Below, one piece after another: positions 35,343 to 43,941 of a DNA stretch of 64,000 bases (position 1 is the first letter of the stretch; the number at the start of each line of letters is the position of its first letter). Under the pieces are notes generated by a model, which saw nothing but the letters and a program-made list of their open reading frames with translations, was not told the DNA's origin and ran no database searches. The position numbers were made by a program, and so were the translations under genes. The DNA comes from Palsa-504 sp963744575 (GTDB lineage: Bacteria; Actinomycetota; Actinomycetes; Streptosporangiales; Streptosporangiaceae), in contig CAVUUF010000015.1 in assembly GCA_963744575.1 (NCBI GenBank), positions 62,001-126,000 of the forward strand, read 5' to 3'.

Positions 35343-36871
35343 AACTCATGGCCGGCCGCGGGCGACTGTCGCTGCGGTCCCGGCTCCTCGCCGGGCTCAT
35401 CACCGTGACCGCGCTGTTCCTGGTGATCATGGGCGTGGTCACCACGGTGGTGCTCGGCAACTCCGAGAGGGACCAGTTCGACTCGGACCTCGCGTTGACC
35501 GTCCGGGTCAAGCTGAGCGAGATCGCCACCTTGCAGGGCTACGCGGTGGCCTACTACAACGCCGCCTCCGGCTCGGCGGCGGCGCTGTCCGCCCCCCAGA
35601 CGCCCGCCTCGGCCGAGCTGGCGGAATTCCTCAACAACCTGGCGACCACCCGCGGCTGGCAGGCCTTCAGAGCGCAGCACCCCGCGGGCGAGCTGTTCCC
35701 GATCACGGGTGAAGCGGCGCTGACCGCGATCTGGCGCGTGGTCACCCCGGCGGAGGCGGAGCGCAGCGACGGGACGCTGCCGCCGGGTACCAGCGTCCTG
35801 GTGATCGCCCGTCCGGACAGCGCGGTGGGCAGCGAGGTCCGGGGGCTGGTGGCCGCCGAGCTGATCACCGGCGCGATCCTGCTCGCCCTGCTCGCCTTGG
35901 GCGGCCGCTGGCTGATCAGCCGCGGCCTGGCGCCGCTGGACCGGATGGCGAGCACCGCCGACATGATCACCAGCCGGGGCGACCTGACCGCCCGGATGCC
36001 TGACCCCGGTGACCACGCCGAGGCGGGCCGGCTGGCCGCGGCGATCAACATGATGCTGGACCGGATCCAGCGGGCGTTCGGGGCGCGCTGGGAGTCCGAG
36101 CAGAAGGTGCGGCAGTTCGCCGCGGACGCGTCGCACGAGCTGCGCACGCCGCTGACCACCATCCGCGGCTACGCCGAGCTGTACCGGCAGGGCGCGCTGG
36201 GCGAGGACCGGCTGCCGAACGCCATGCGGCGCATCGAGCAGGAGGCGGACCGGATGTCCAGCCTGGTCGCCGAGCTGCTCGAGCTGGCCCGGCTGGACCG
36301 CGACTCCTCCCTCGACCTGACCGAGACCGACCTGTCCGCGCTGGTCGCGGACGCGGTCGCCGACGCCCATGCGGTCGAGCCGAAACGGCCGGTCCGGGCG
36401 AGCACGCCAGCCACCCTGGTGGTGGTGGCCGACGAGCCGCGGATCAGGCAGGTGCTGGCCAACCTGCTCGGCAACGTCCGTGAGCACACCGCCCCGGACA
36501 CCCCGGTCGCGGTCCGGCTCGGCACGGCGGGCCAAGGCGCGCTGCTGGAGGTGACCGACCAGGGCCAGGGCATGGACCACGACGCCGCCGCCCGCGCCTT
36601 CGACCGCTTCTACCGGGGCGGCCCGGGCGGCCAGGACGGCCACGGCAGCGGCCTGGGACTGTCCATCGTGCAGGCGATCGCGGCCGCGCACGGCGGTCAC
36701 GCCATGCTCAAGTCGGCGCCGGAGTTCGGCACCAGCGTCCAGGTCTGGATACCGTTCCATCCCCGGCCCAGGATGCCGAACGGACCCAGCCGACAGGGGC
36801 TTCCGCCGGCTGAAGCGGCACCGGGGGGCGCCTCGCCCCGGTCCCGGGTTTCCTTATCAGCTGCGACGTAG
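35339..36871 (+). CDS. Membrane sensor histidine kinase
   Basis: 510 residues from a GTG at 35339 overlapping the regulator stop. Two membrane segments (LITVTALFLVIMGVVTTVVL and LVAAELITGAILLALLALGG) flank an extracellular sensor of roughly 130 residues. HAMP, then the H-box with His266 (ADASHELRTPL), N-box NLLGNVREHT, DQGQGM and GSGLGLSIV complete the kinase. It phosphorylates the neighbouring OmpR-type regulator; the signal is unknown. The C-terminal tail is Pro/Ala/Ser-rich. Confidence 0.95.
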   Translation: MKLMAGRGRLSLRSRLLAGLITVTALFLVIMGVVTTVVLGNSERDQFDSDLALTVRVKLSEIATLQGYAVAYYNAASGSAAALSAPQTPASAELAEFLNNLATTRGWQAFRAQHPAGELFPITGEAALTAIWRVVTPAEAERSDGTLPPGTSVLVIARPDSAVGSEVRGLVAAELITGAILLALLALGGRWLISRGLAPLDRMASTADMITSRGDLTARMPDPGDHAEAGRLAAAINMMLDRIQRAFGARWESEQKVRQFAADASHELRTPLTTIRGYAELYRQGALGEDRLPNAMRRIEQEADRMSSLVAELLELARLDRDSSLDLTETDLSALVADAVADAHAVEPKRPVRASTPATLVVVADEPRIRQVLANLLGNVREHTAPDTPVAVRLGTAGQGALLEVTDQGQGMDHDAAARAFDRFYRGGPGGQDGHGSGLGLSIVQAIAAAHGGHAMLKSAPEFGTSVQVWIPFHPRPRMPNGPSRQGLPPAEAAPGGASPRSRVSLSAAT

Positions 36872-36983
36872 GCCGAGCGCAGACCAGAGCCGTGGCGCTT
36901 TCCGGTTACCCGGTGATGTCGTTCTCATATCTGGTTGCGTCATTCTGACTGGGCTCTGCGCCGGACCAACTACGGTTGGGCGC

Positions 36984-38174
36984 ATGCAGGACCGTGCGGT
37001 GGTCGCGGCGATCGTCGCAGGTGACCCTGATGGGATCGGCGAGGCGTACGACCGGTACGCCGCGCCTCTGTACGCCTGCTGCCGCTCGATGCTCACCGAG
37101 GCCGGAGCCGCCCAGGCCGTACTGAACACCTTCCTCATCGCGGTCGCCCGGCTGGACGGGCTCGGTGACCCGGATCGGCTCGGGGCCTGGCTGCGGGTGG
37201 TGGCACGGAACGAGTGCCTGCGCCTGCGGAGGCCCGGAGGAGCCGGCCACGCCGCCGGCCCGGTGGTCCCGGGCGCCGCTGATCCGGGTGACGAACCGCC
37301 GGCGGTCACGCTCCCGCACGAACTCAGGGGAAAGGTGCTGGCGGCTTGCGCCGACAACTCGCCGGCCGGCCGGGCGCAGCGGATGACCGTGGCGTATCAC
37401 GCTGGCCCGTTCGGTCCGACGGGTTTCCCGAAGGCAGCCAGCGCGTCCGGGCCGCCATGGTGGCAACGGGTCCGGCGGCGTCCCGGACTGGCTGCGGCCG
37501 TGGCCGTGCTGGCGGCGGTGACCTTGTCGGCCGGGATCACCGTGGCCATGACGGCGGGCGATTCGCACCGGCCCCAGGCCGCCGCCCTCGGGTTCAGCGG
37601 CGCGGCGGCCCCGGGCTCCGCGTCCGGCGCTCCGACGAGCCGGGCGAGCACGGCACCGTCACCGGCGGATAAGACCTCTCCCCCGCCCAGCCACCCGGCC
37701 CCCGCACCGACCGCGTCCGGAGGCGCTCCAAGCCCGGGGCGGTCCACGCCGGCGCACCGGGATCCGCCGTCGCGGCCGTCATCGGCACCGCCGCCGCCCT
37801 CGCCGTCGCCCTCGCCGTCGCCCTCGCGGTCGCCCTCGCCGTCACCCTCGCCGTCCGCCTCGCGGTCGCCCTCGCCGGCCAAGGGCTACCTCGTGCTGGC
37901 CCCGGGCAAGCTGTCGCTCACGTCGGCCAAGGGCAAGCCGGCCCATGGGACCTTCGTGCTCACCGCGCTGCACGGCCCGGTCAGCCGGTCTGTCATCAAG
38001 GTCCCGGCGGCCATGGCCGGCAAGGTCACGACCTCGCCGGCGACGCTGTCTCTCGCGTCCGGCGAGCACGTGGACGTGACCGTGACGGTGACGAGCCAGA
38101 CCGCGCTGAGCACTCAGCTGACCGTGCAGCCTGGCAACCTGACCGTCCAGGTGACGTACACGGTCAAGGTCTGA
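36984..38174 (+). CDS. Sigma-region-2-like domain fused to a membrane anchor and extracellular domain
   Basis: 396 residues. Residues 1 to about 85 resemble ECF sigma region 2 (EAYDRYAAPLYACC, DPDRLGAWLRVVARNECLR). No region 4 follows; instead there is a membrane segment at about 168-190 (LAAAVAVLAAVTLSAGITVA), a long Ser/Pro-rich spacer with repeated SPSPSPS, and a C-terminal beta-rich domain of about 90 residues (LVLAPGKLSLTSAKGKPAHG onward). Without region 4 it may not initiate transcription by itself. It could be a membrane-tethered regulator or a repurposed domain; function unknown. Confidence 0.75.
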   Translation: MQDRAVVAAIVAGDPDGIGEAYDRYAAPLYACCRSMLTEAGAAQAVLNTFLIAVARLDGLGDPDRLGAWLRVVARNECLRLRRPGGAGHAAGPVVPGAADPGDEPPAVTLPHELRGKVLAACADNSPAGRAQRMTVAYHAGPFGPTGFPKAASASGPPWWQRVRRRPGLAAAVAVLAAVTLSAGITVAMTAGDSHRPQAAALGFSGAAAPGSASGAPTSRASTAPSPADKTSPPPSHPAPAPTASGGAPSPGRSTPAHRDPPSRPSSAPPPPSPSPSPSPSRSPSPSPSPSASRSPSPAKGYLVLAPGKLSLTSAKGKPAHGTFVLTALHGPVSRSVIKVPAAMAGKVTTSPATLSLASGEHVDVTVTVTSQTALSTQLTVQPGNLTVQVTYTVKV

Positions 38175-38180
38175 CGGGCT

Positions 38181-39158
38181 TCACTCCAGCCCGAGGAACC
38201 GGTCGAGCTCGGCCCGGGTGGGCGAGGTGGCCGCGCCGGCCCTCGTGACGGTCAGCGCGGCGGCCGCATTGGCCCGGCGGGCGGCGTCGGCCGCGCTCAG
38301 CCCGGCGGCCAGGGCGGCCAGGAACACCCCGGAGTGGGCGTCGCCCGCGCCCGTGCTGTCAACCGGCGTGACGGCGGGCGCCGGGATGTGGCTCAGCGAC
38401 AGGCCGTGGCCCGGGTCCTGGCCGTGGTCCCGCAGGGCGAGAACGCAGCCGTCGGGGCCGGCCCGGACGATGACGTCGGCCCGGCCGGCCCGGCGCGCCA
38501 GGCGGCGGGCCGCCTCGGCCGGATCGCGACTGCCGGTGACCAGGGCCGCCTCGCGCTGGTTGCAGCTCCACCAGTCGCAGCGGGCCAGCACCGGGTCCAG
38601 CACGGCGGCGGGGATGTCCGCGACCAGCGGGCCAGGATCGACGAACAACAGGACGGCCGGCGGCAAGGCCGCCGCCCAGGCGCCGAGGACCCGGCCGGAG
38701 CCGGGCGGGACCAGGCCGTAACCGGACACGTAGACCGCATCCCCGGGCCCGACCTGGACCAGATCCCAGGCGCCCGGCTCTCGCAGCGATTCGGCGCCCA
38801 GGCTGGTGACGAACGTCCGCTCGCCACCGGCCTCGACCAGGGCCACGTCGAAACCCGTGTCGGCGTCCGGATCGGGTGTGCGGAGCACGCCGATACCCTC
38901 CCCGGCCAGCGCCGCCCGGACCCGGTCGCCCCGCGGCCCGGTGCCGTGGCCGCCGGCGCAGACCACGGGCAGGCCCTGGCGGACGGCCGCAGCCATGATG
39001 TTGAAGCCGCCGCCCACCTCGATGGCGGCCGACTGGGCGAGCATGTCGCCGCCGCGTTCGGGCAGCGCGGGCACCCACATCAGCAGATCCACGATCGCCT
39101 CGCCCGCGAAGACCAGACGGCTGAACGGCGGCCGGCTCGGCTGGCTCGGCTGGCTCAT
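38181..39158 (-). CDS. PfkB-family carbohydrate kinase
   Basis: 325 residues of ribokinase fold. GGGFNIMAAA near residue 50 binds the sugar, and DSTGAGDAHSG near residue 270 holds the catalytic Asp and anion hole. It phosphorylates a sugar or nucleoside. It overlaps the upstream ADP-ribosylglycohydrolase gene by 4 nt, which suggests a joint role in recycling ADP-ribose- or ribose-containing compounds. Confidence 0.9.
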   Translation of the reverse strand: MSQPSQPSRPPFSRLVFAGEAIVDLLMWVPALPERGGDMLAQSAAIEVGGGFNIMAAAVRQGLPVVCAGGHGTGPRGDRVRAALAGEGIGVLRTPDPDADTGFDVALVEAGGERTFVTSLGAESLREPGAWDLVQVGPGDAVYVSGYGLVPPGSGRVLGAWAAALPPAVLLFVDPGPLVADIPAAVLDPVLARCDWWSCNQREAALVTGSRDPAEAARRLARRAGRADVIVRAGPDGCVLALRDHGQDPGHGLSLSHIPAPAVTPVDSTGAGDAHSGVFLAALAAGLSAADAARRANAAAALTVTRAGAATSPTRAELDRFLGLE

Positions 39159-40213
39159 CGGCTGCCGCCTTGCGGGTCGGCCTGCGTGCCGCCTCGCGGG
39201 CCGCTGCCGGGGCGCTGGCGCAGCGTGAGCAGGTCATCGGCTAGTTCCGGGAGGCCGAGGTCCTGGGCGTCGATGACGGCGATCGCCCCGGGCGGGAAGG
39301 AGCCGGCACCGTGGCAGGCGCCGGCCACCGCGCCGGCCATCGCGGCGATCGTGTCGCAGTCGCCGCCGAGCGAGGCCGCCAGCAGGCACGCCCGCCACGG
39401 GTCGCCGGGCACCGCGGCCAGCACCGCGAACGCGGCTGGCACCGACTCCTGGGTGGCCAGGCTGGTACCGACCAGGGAATAGATGAGCTCGGTGGCTTCG
39501 GCCTCGTCCCGGCCCGAGACCAGGCCGACGGCCCATTCGATGCGGGCCGCCACGTCCGCGCCCGCCACCCAGTGGCCGCGGCCAGCCGCGATCCGCGCCG
39601 ACCGGATGGCCAGCGCGGTGGCGTCGGCGCTCCCGGCGCCCGAGACGCCCACACTCACCGCGGCGGCCACGGCCGCCGCGCCGGCCAGCGCGATCCCGGT
39701 GTTGTGCGTAACCCGGCTGGCCATCACTACCTGGTCGACCAACGTCGACAGCTGCACCTCGGGAAAGGCGATGCCGACCGGAGCGATGCGCATGGCGGCG
39801 CCGTTGGTGGCGCCAGTGGCACCGGCTTCTTCCGGCGGGGTACCGGCCGCCACGGCGGCGACGGCGCTCTTGGTGGAGGGGCCGAGCAGGTCGAGGGAGC
39901 CGCGTTCGGCCATATCGCGCTCCCAGCGGATCAGGGCTCCGGCCAGGTCGTTCGGTTCAATGGTTCCCTGCCCCTCGACCAGCAGTTTGCCGAGCAGGAC
40001 CGCCTGCTCGGTGTCGTCCGTGACCGTGCCCGCGGGCATGCCCGCGGCGATGGGATGGCCGGGCGGGGCGGGCTCGAAGCCGGTCAGCAGGTCGCCCCAG
40101 CGAGCGCGGATCTGCTGGCGGGAGAGCATCTGCGTGGGCATGCCGAGCGCGTCGCCTATCGCGAGGCCGTACAGGGCTCCCCGGGCGCGCGCAGTTGCGC
40201 TCTCCATGCTCAC
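39155..40213 (-). CDS. ADP-ribosylglycohydrolase family protein
   Basis: 352 residues. Metal-binding signatures are AIGDALGMPTQ near residue 19, GTVTDDTEQ, and the late GGDCDTIAAMAGAVAGA. Members remove ADP-ribose from proteins or hydrolyse related N-glycosides with Mg ions. Coupling to the kinase gene (ATGA) favours a small-molecule salvage role over protein de-modification. A second in-frame ATG lies two codons in. Confidence 0.9.
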   Translation of the reverse strand: MSMESATARARGALYGLAIGDALGMPTQMLSRQQIRARWGDLLTGFEPAPPGHPIAAGMPAGTVTDDTEQAVLLGKLLVEGQGTIEPNDLAGALIRWERDMAERGSLDLLGPSTKSAVAAVAAGTPPEEAGATGATNGAAMRIAPVGIAFPEVQLSTLVDQVVMASRVTHNTGIALAGAAAVAAAVSVGVSGAGSADATALAIRSARIAAGRGHWVAGADVAARIEWAVGLVSGRDEAEATELIYSLVGTSLATQESVPAAFAVLAAVPGDPWRACLLAASLGGDCDTIAAMAGAVAGACHGAGSFPPGAIAVIDAQDLGLPELADDLLTLRQRPGSGPRGGTQADPQGGSR

Positions 40214-40273
40214 GAAGACTTTTCTACCGCAGGAAGGCGCCCCGTTCTCCGTCCGCGGCCCTCAGGGCCTGGG

Positions 40274-40336
40274 TCTAACAGCATGGATGTGGCAGCGATG
40301 TCGCTGGAGCAGCATGGATGTGGCAGCGATGTCGCT
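40274..40336 (+). repeat. 63-nt palindromic repeat, intergenic copy
   Basis: Two identical 27-nt units (40279-40305 and 40310-40336, beginning CAGCATGGATGT) separated by GGAG, with TCTAA in front. It aligns without gaps to the copy within cobI-cobM (52 of 63 identical). It lies upstream of the glycohydrolase start. Confidence 0.8.
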
Positions 40337-40476
40337 CCCCGGCGGCGGTGACCCGGATCTGGGTGAAAGTGGTGGGGCTGGCGAGGTGGGTGAGACTAAG
40401 GGGTAAAACGGGATGTGTGAGATCGCTAGGCCCGCGGGATGTGCGGGACTGGCGGGAACGACGTGGCCTGGGGGGC

Positions 40477-40959
40477 CTAGAGGACTTGCTGGCCGTACAT
40501 TTCGCCTAGCGGGTCGGCTAGCAGTTCCAGGCGGGCGCCGTCGGGGTCGCGGAAGTACAGGCTGGTGCCGCTTTCCTCGAGGTACTCCAGGCCGGCCGCG
40601 GCCAGGTTGTCGCGCAGGTGAGCCCACTTCTCCGGGGCGACCGAGATCGCGATGTGATGCAGGCCGCCGAGGACTTCGGCGTACGGACCGAGGTCCAGGC
40701 CGGGGAAGTCGAAGAAGGCCAGCAGGTTGCCGTTACCCACGTCGAAGAAGAAGTGATTGGACCCCTGGTAGTCCCGGTTCTCGATGATCTCGGTCAGCGG
40801 GAACTCCAGGATGCCCTGGTAAAACCGGATCGTACGCTCCACGTCGGAGCTAAGCAGCGCGGTGTGATGGATGCCGCGCGCGCTGCTCTGCGGCCGTTCG
40901 GCCTTGACGTACTCGGCTGTCAGCCGGGCGCGCTCCGCCTCGATAGCGGCGAGATCCAT
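40477..40959 (-). CDS. VOC (glyoxalase/dioxygenase fold) family protein
   Basis: 160 residues. One VOC unit with metal-ligand-type His in GIHHTALLSSDVERTIRFYQ, then LHHIAISV and a closing LYFRDPDGARLELL. Probably a metal-dependent lyase, isomerase or dioxygenase acting on a small molecule; the substrate is unknown. It stands alone between the repeat region and cobQ. Confidence 0.85.
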   Translation of the reverse strand: MDLAAIEAERARLTAEYVKAERPQSSARGIHHTALLSSDVERTIRFYQGILEFPLTEIIENRDYQGSNHFFFDVGNGNLLAFFDFPGLDLGPYAEVLGGLHHIAISVAPEKWAHLRDNLAAAGLEYLEESGTSLYFRDPDGARLELLADPLGEMYGQQVL

Positions 40960-41051
40960 GGCCCACTCCCTCTAGATCCGGAAGAACGAGTTCAGGAACC
41001 TGTCGGCCACCGCGCGATCCCCGCGGATGGTGCCCGCGTTCACCCCCGACC

Positions 41052-42587
41052 CTACCGATCACGGTCCAGTGATGCGACCAGCGCGGGCAGGCCCGGCGGC
41101 GGGCCGTCCTGGATGAGCCGGCCCAGCGCGGCGGTGTCGAGGTGGCCGGCCACCAGGTCGCCGAGCAGGTCGAGCCGCGCCTCCCGCACGGCGGCGAAGC
41201 CGGTGCCGGGCGCGGGCGTGAAGTCCCGGCCGGCCAGCACCGCCACCTCGGCCAGGAACGCCCGCCGGAACTGGTCGTTCTCCAGCGCGCCGTGCCAGCT
41301 GGTGCCCCACACGGCGCCACGGCGGCAGCCATCGAGGAACGGCTCGGAGCCCGCCGGATTGGTGATCTCGGCGACGCCATGATGGATCTCATAGCCGGCC
41401 ACGGGTGCGCCCAGCGCGTGGCCGCGCGGGCGGGCGAGCACCTTCGGCGCGCCGAACCTGATCCGCACCGGGAGCAGCCCGAGCCCGTCGACCAGGCCGC
41501 GGCGCGACTCCACCGGGTCGTCGATCCGGTCGGCCAGCATCTGGTAACCGCCGCAGATGCCGAGCACCGGCCGGCCGGCCCGGGCTCGCTCGGCGACCAC
41601 GCCGGCCAGCCCGCGGTCCCGCAGCCAGGCCAGGTCGGCGACGGTGGCCCGGGAGCCGGGCAGCACCACCAGATCCGCGTCGGCCAGGTCGGCCGGGCTG
41701 GTGGCGAAGCGCACCAGCACACCGGGTTCGGCCGACAGGGCGTCGAGGTCGGTGAAGTTGCTGATCCGCGGCAGCCGGACCACCGCCACCCGGAGAAAAT
41801 CTCTAATACCGAACGAGGATGGCGGTATGCCACGGTCGACAGCAGTCGAGTGGTTGTTGGCGGGGAGCCCCAGGGAGTCCTCGGCGTCGAGCCAGAGGCC
41901 TTCCTGCCAGGGCAGGACGCCGTAGACGGGGCGGCTGGTGCGGTGGCGGAGCATGGCCAGCCCGGGGTCGAGCAGTTCCGGCGCGCCGCGGAACTTGTTG
42001 ATCACGAAGCCGGAGACGAGGGCCTGGTCCTCGGGGGCCAGCAGGGCGAGCGTGCCGTACATGGCGGCGAACACCCCGCCGCGGTCAATGTCGCCGACCA
42101 CGATGACCGGCAGGCGGGCCGCCCGGGCCAGGCCCATGTTGGCCACGTCGGTGTCGCGCAGGTTGATCTCGGCCGGGCTGCCCGCGCCCTCGCAGATGAC
42201 CACGTCGTAGGCGTCGCGCAGCCGGGCCAGGCTGTCCAGTGCGACCTGCCGCAGCCGCGGCGCGTGGGCGCGGTAGCCCACCGCGTCGGCTTCGGCTTCG
42301 GGATGGCCGAGCACGACGACCTGGCTGCGGCGGTCGCTGCCCGGCTTGAGCAGCACCGGGTTCATGTCGGCGGCCGGCTCGATGCCCGCCGCGGCCGCCT
42401 GCATGGCCTGGGCCCGGCCGATCTCGGCGCCGTCCAGCGTCACGAACGAGTTCAGCGACATGTTCTGCGCCTTGAACGGCGCCACCCGCACGCCCTGCCG
42501 GGCGAGCCACCGGCACAGCCCGGCAACCAGCACGCTCTTGCCCGCATCCGAATTAGTCCCGGCGACCAGCAGCGTCCCTCGCACCAA
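41052..42587 (-). CDS. cobQ: Cobyric acid synthase
   Basis: 511 residues. The N-terminal ATP domain has GTNSDAGKS (residues 10-18) and APFKAQNMSLNS. The C-terminal glutamine amidotransferase half has LPGSRATVADL, GICGGYQML and GYEIHHG. It amidates the b, d, e and g side chains. About 17 residues near 245-261 are an extra, AT-richer segment encoded by two hairpins (41806-41853) just before FLRVAVVRLPRISNFTD. The frame is kept. Confidence 0.94.
   Translation of the reverse strand: MVRGTLLVAGTNSDAGKSVLVAGLCRWLARQGVRVAPFKAQNMSLNSFVTLDGAEIGRAQAMQAAAAGIEPAADMNPVLLKPGSDRRSQVVVLGHPEAEADAVGYRAHAPRLRQVALDSLARLRDAYDVVICEGAGSPAEINLRDTDVANMGLARAARLPVIVVGDIDRGGVFAAMYGTLALLAPEDQALVSGFVINKFRGAPELLDPGLAMLRHRTSRPVYGVLPWQEGLWLDAEDSLGLPANNHSTAVDRGIPPSSFGIRDFLRVAVVRLPRISNFTDLDALSAEPGVLVRFATSPADLADADLVVLPGSRATVADLAWLRDRGLAGVVAERARAGRPVLGICGGYQMLADRIDDPVESRRGLVDGLGLLPVRIRFGAPKVLARPRGHALGAPVAGYEIHHGVAEITNPAGSEPFLDGCRRGAVWGTSWHGALENDQFRRAFLAEVAVLAGRDFTPAPGTGFAAVREARLDLLGDLVAGHLDTAALGRLIQDGPPPGLPALVASLDRDR
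41806..41853. repeat. Double-hairpin insert in frame within cobQ
   Basis: ATACCG (41806-41811) pairs with CGGTAT (41823-41828). Next to it CCAC..TCGA pairs with TCGA..GTGG (41830-41853). The local base composition is lower in GC than the rest of cobQ. Confidence 0.5.
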
Positions 42588-42605
42588 TGCAGGTTATCCG
42601 GATGT

Positions 42606-42636
42606 TTGACAATTCCCCGGAGGGTACTTGTATGGC
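42606..42636 (+). promoter_or_regulatory. Possible promoter of the 45-aa membrane peptide
   Basis: TTGACA at 42606-42611 and TATGGC at 42631-42636. The 19-nt spacer is long, so this is tentative. Confidence 0.35.
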
Positions 42637-42667
42637 CAGTCAGGCTTAGAAGGAGAGGAGTCCTGAA

Positions 42668-42805
42668 ATGTTGCTTCTACTACTGGCCCTGCTGGTCGTC
42701 CTAGCCCTGTTCGGCGCCGGGTTCGCCCTGCACGTGCTGTGGTGGGTCGCCATCGTGGCGCTGATCGTCTGGGTGGTCGGCTTCTTCATGAACCGCCGCC
42801 GGTAA
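42668..42805 (+). CDS. Very small hydrophobic membrane protein (45 aa)
   Basis: 45 residues with two hydrophobic stretches (LLLLALLVVLALFGAGFAL and VLWWVAIVALIVWVVGFF) ending in NRRR. AGGAGAGGAG lies 7 nt before the ATG, an unusually good ribosome site. It resembles the small Lmo0937/DUF5670-type membrane proteins, some of which are stress-induced. Its end overlaps the convergent cobD gene by 20 nt. Confidence 0.8.
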   Translation: MLLLLLALLVVLALFGAGFALHVLWWVAIVALIVWVVGFFMNRRR

Positions 42806-43742
42806 GCCCGGCCAGCAACGCGGCCAGGGCGGTCGCGGACACGGTGACCGCCCGGGACAAGACGACCGCGCGGCGGATGTCGTCAGGCTCCGGGACGCGC
42901 CCAGCCCCCAGGTCAGGGCGCGTCTCGGTAATGCCGCCGTAGACGTTCGTCCCGCCGAGGCGCACGTCTAGCGCGGCCGCGAAGGCCGCCTCGCACCGGC
43001 CCGCGTTCGGGCTCGGATGGCGGCCGCCGTCGCGGCGTACCACGCGCAGGACATCAACGGGGTTGGCTCTGGTCAGCAGCGGGGCGCAGGCCGCGGTCAG
43101 CGCGGCGGTGACCCGGGCCGGAATCCAGTTGGCCGCGTCGTCGAGCCGGGCCGAGGCCCAGCCGAACCTTTCGTACCGGGCCGAATGGTTGCCCACCATC
43201 GCGTCGAGCGTGTTGACCGCGCGGTAGGCCACCAGCCCGGGGACCCCGGCGACGGCTCCCCACAGCAGCGGCGCCACCACGGCGTCTGAGGTGTTCTCCG
43301 CCACCGACTCGATCACCGCGCGGGTGATCTCGGCGGCGTCCAGGTTCTCCGGATCGCGGCCGCACAGGCTCGGCAGCACGTCCCGGGCTGAGGCGAGGTC
43401 GTGACGGCCGAGCGAGAACCGGGCCCGTTCGGCCTCACGATGGAGCGAACGGGCGCCGGTGACGGCCCACACCGCGAGCGCCGCCGCGGCCGCCTGCCAC
43501 GGCGGCCGACCCCGGGTGCGGCGGCGCAGGAGTACGGCGGGGGCGGCGACGGCCAGCACGCAGGCGGCCGTGTGCGCGGTGCCGCGGCGGCGGCTGTCGG
43601 CGTAATCGCGGGCCTCGAGCGTGGCGGCGCCCCGGCCGAACGCGGCCACCGGATGACCGCGGCGCGGGTCGCCGAACAGCGCGTCAAGCGCCACGCCGGC
43701 GACGAGCCCGGCCGCCAGCGGCCAGGGCGATGATCTGGGCAC
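42786..43742 (-). CDS. cobD: Adenosylcobinamide-phosphate synthase (CobD/CbiB)
   Basis: 318 residues of an integral membrane enzyme. Family signatures are ALFGDPRRGHPVAAFGR near the start, ESVAENTSDAVVAPLLWGAV, YRAVNTLDAMVG and SPNAGRCEAAFAAAL. It joins the aminopropanol (phosphate) arm to cobyric acid. With the small peptide gene and cobQ it forms the third B12 locus of the window. Confidence 0.94.
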   Translation of the reverse strand: MPRSSPWPLAAGLVAGVALDALFGDPRRGHPVAAFGRGAATLEARDYADSRRRGTAHTAACVLAVAAPAVLLRRRTRGRPPWQAAAAALAVWAVTGARSLHREAERARFSLGRHDLASARDVLPSLCGRDPENLDAAEITRAVIESVAENTSDAVVAPLLWGAVAGVPGLVAYRAVNTLDAMVGNHSARYERFGWASARLDDAANWIPARVTAALTAACAPLLTRANPVDVLRVVRRDGGRHPSPNAGRCEAAFAAALDVRLGGTNVYGGITETRPDLGAGRVPEPDDIRRAVVLSRAVTVSATALAALLAGLTGGGS

Positions 43743-43941
43743 CCGGCTATTGTGCCGCGGCCAGTTATTCCTCGCCGATGTCGGCCAGGCTCTGGCGCCG
43801 TTCGGTGATCATGTGCTGCGATTCCATCCGGTAGCGCCAGGGACCCGCCAGTGTGGGACGGCGGGAGTAGGACCAAGGGTGTAGGCGAGGTGGGGCGGGC
43901 GGCCGATGCGGTGCGGCGGCGGCGCGGGCAGGCTCTCTTAT

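Noticed and set aside
37790..37880. Simple-sequence repeat of TCGCCC units
   Set aside because: It codes the Ser/Pro-rich stalk of the sigma-like membrane protein; ordinary low-complexity coding sequence.
40972..41043. Short minus-strand frame RGDRAVADRFLNSFFR between cobQ and the VOC gene
   Set aside because: Only 24 codons, no ribosome site, no family recognised.
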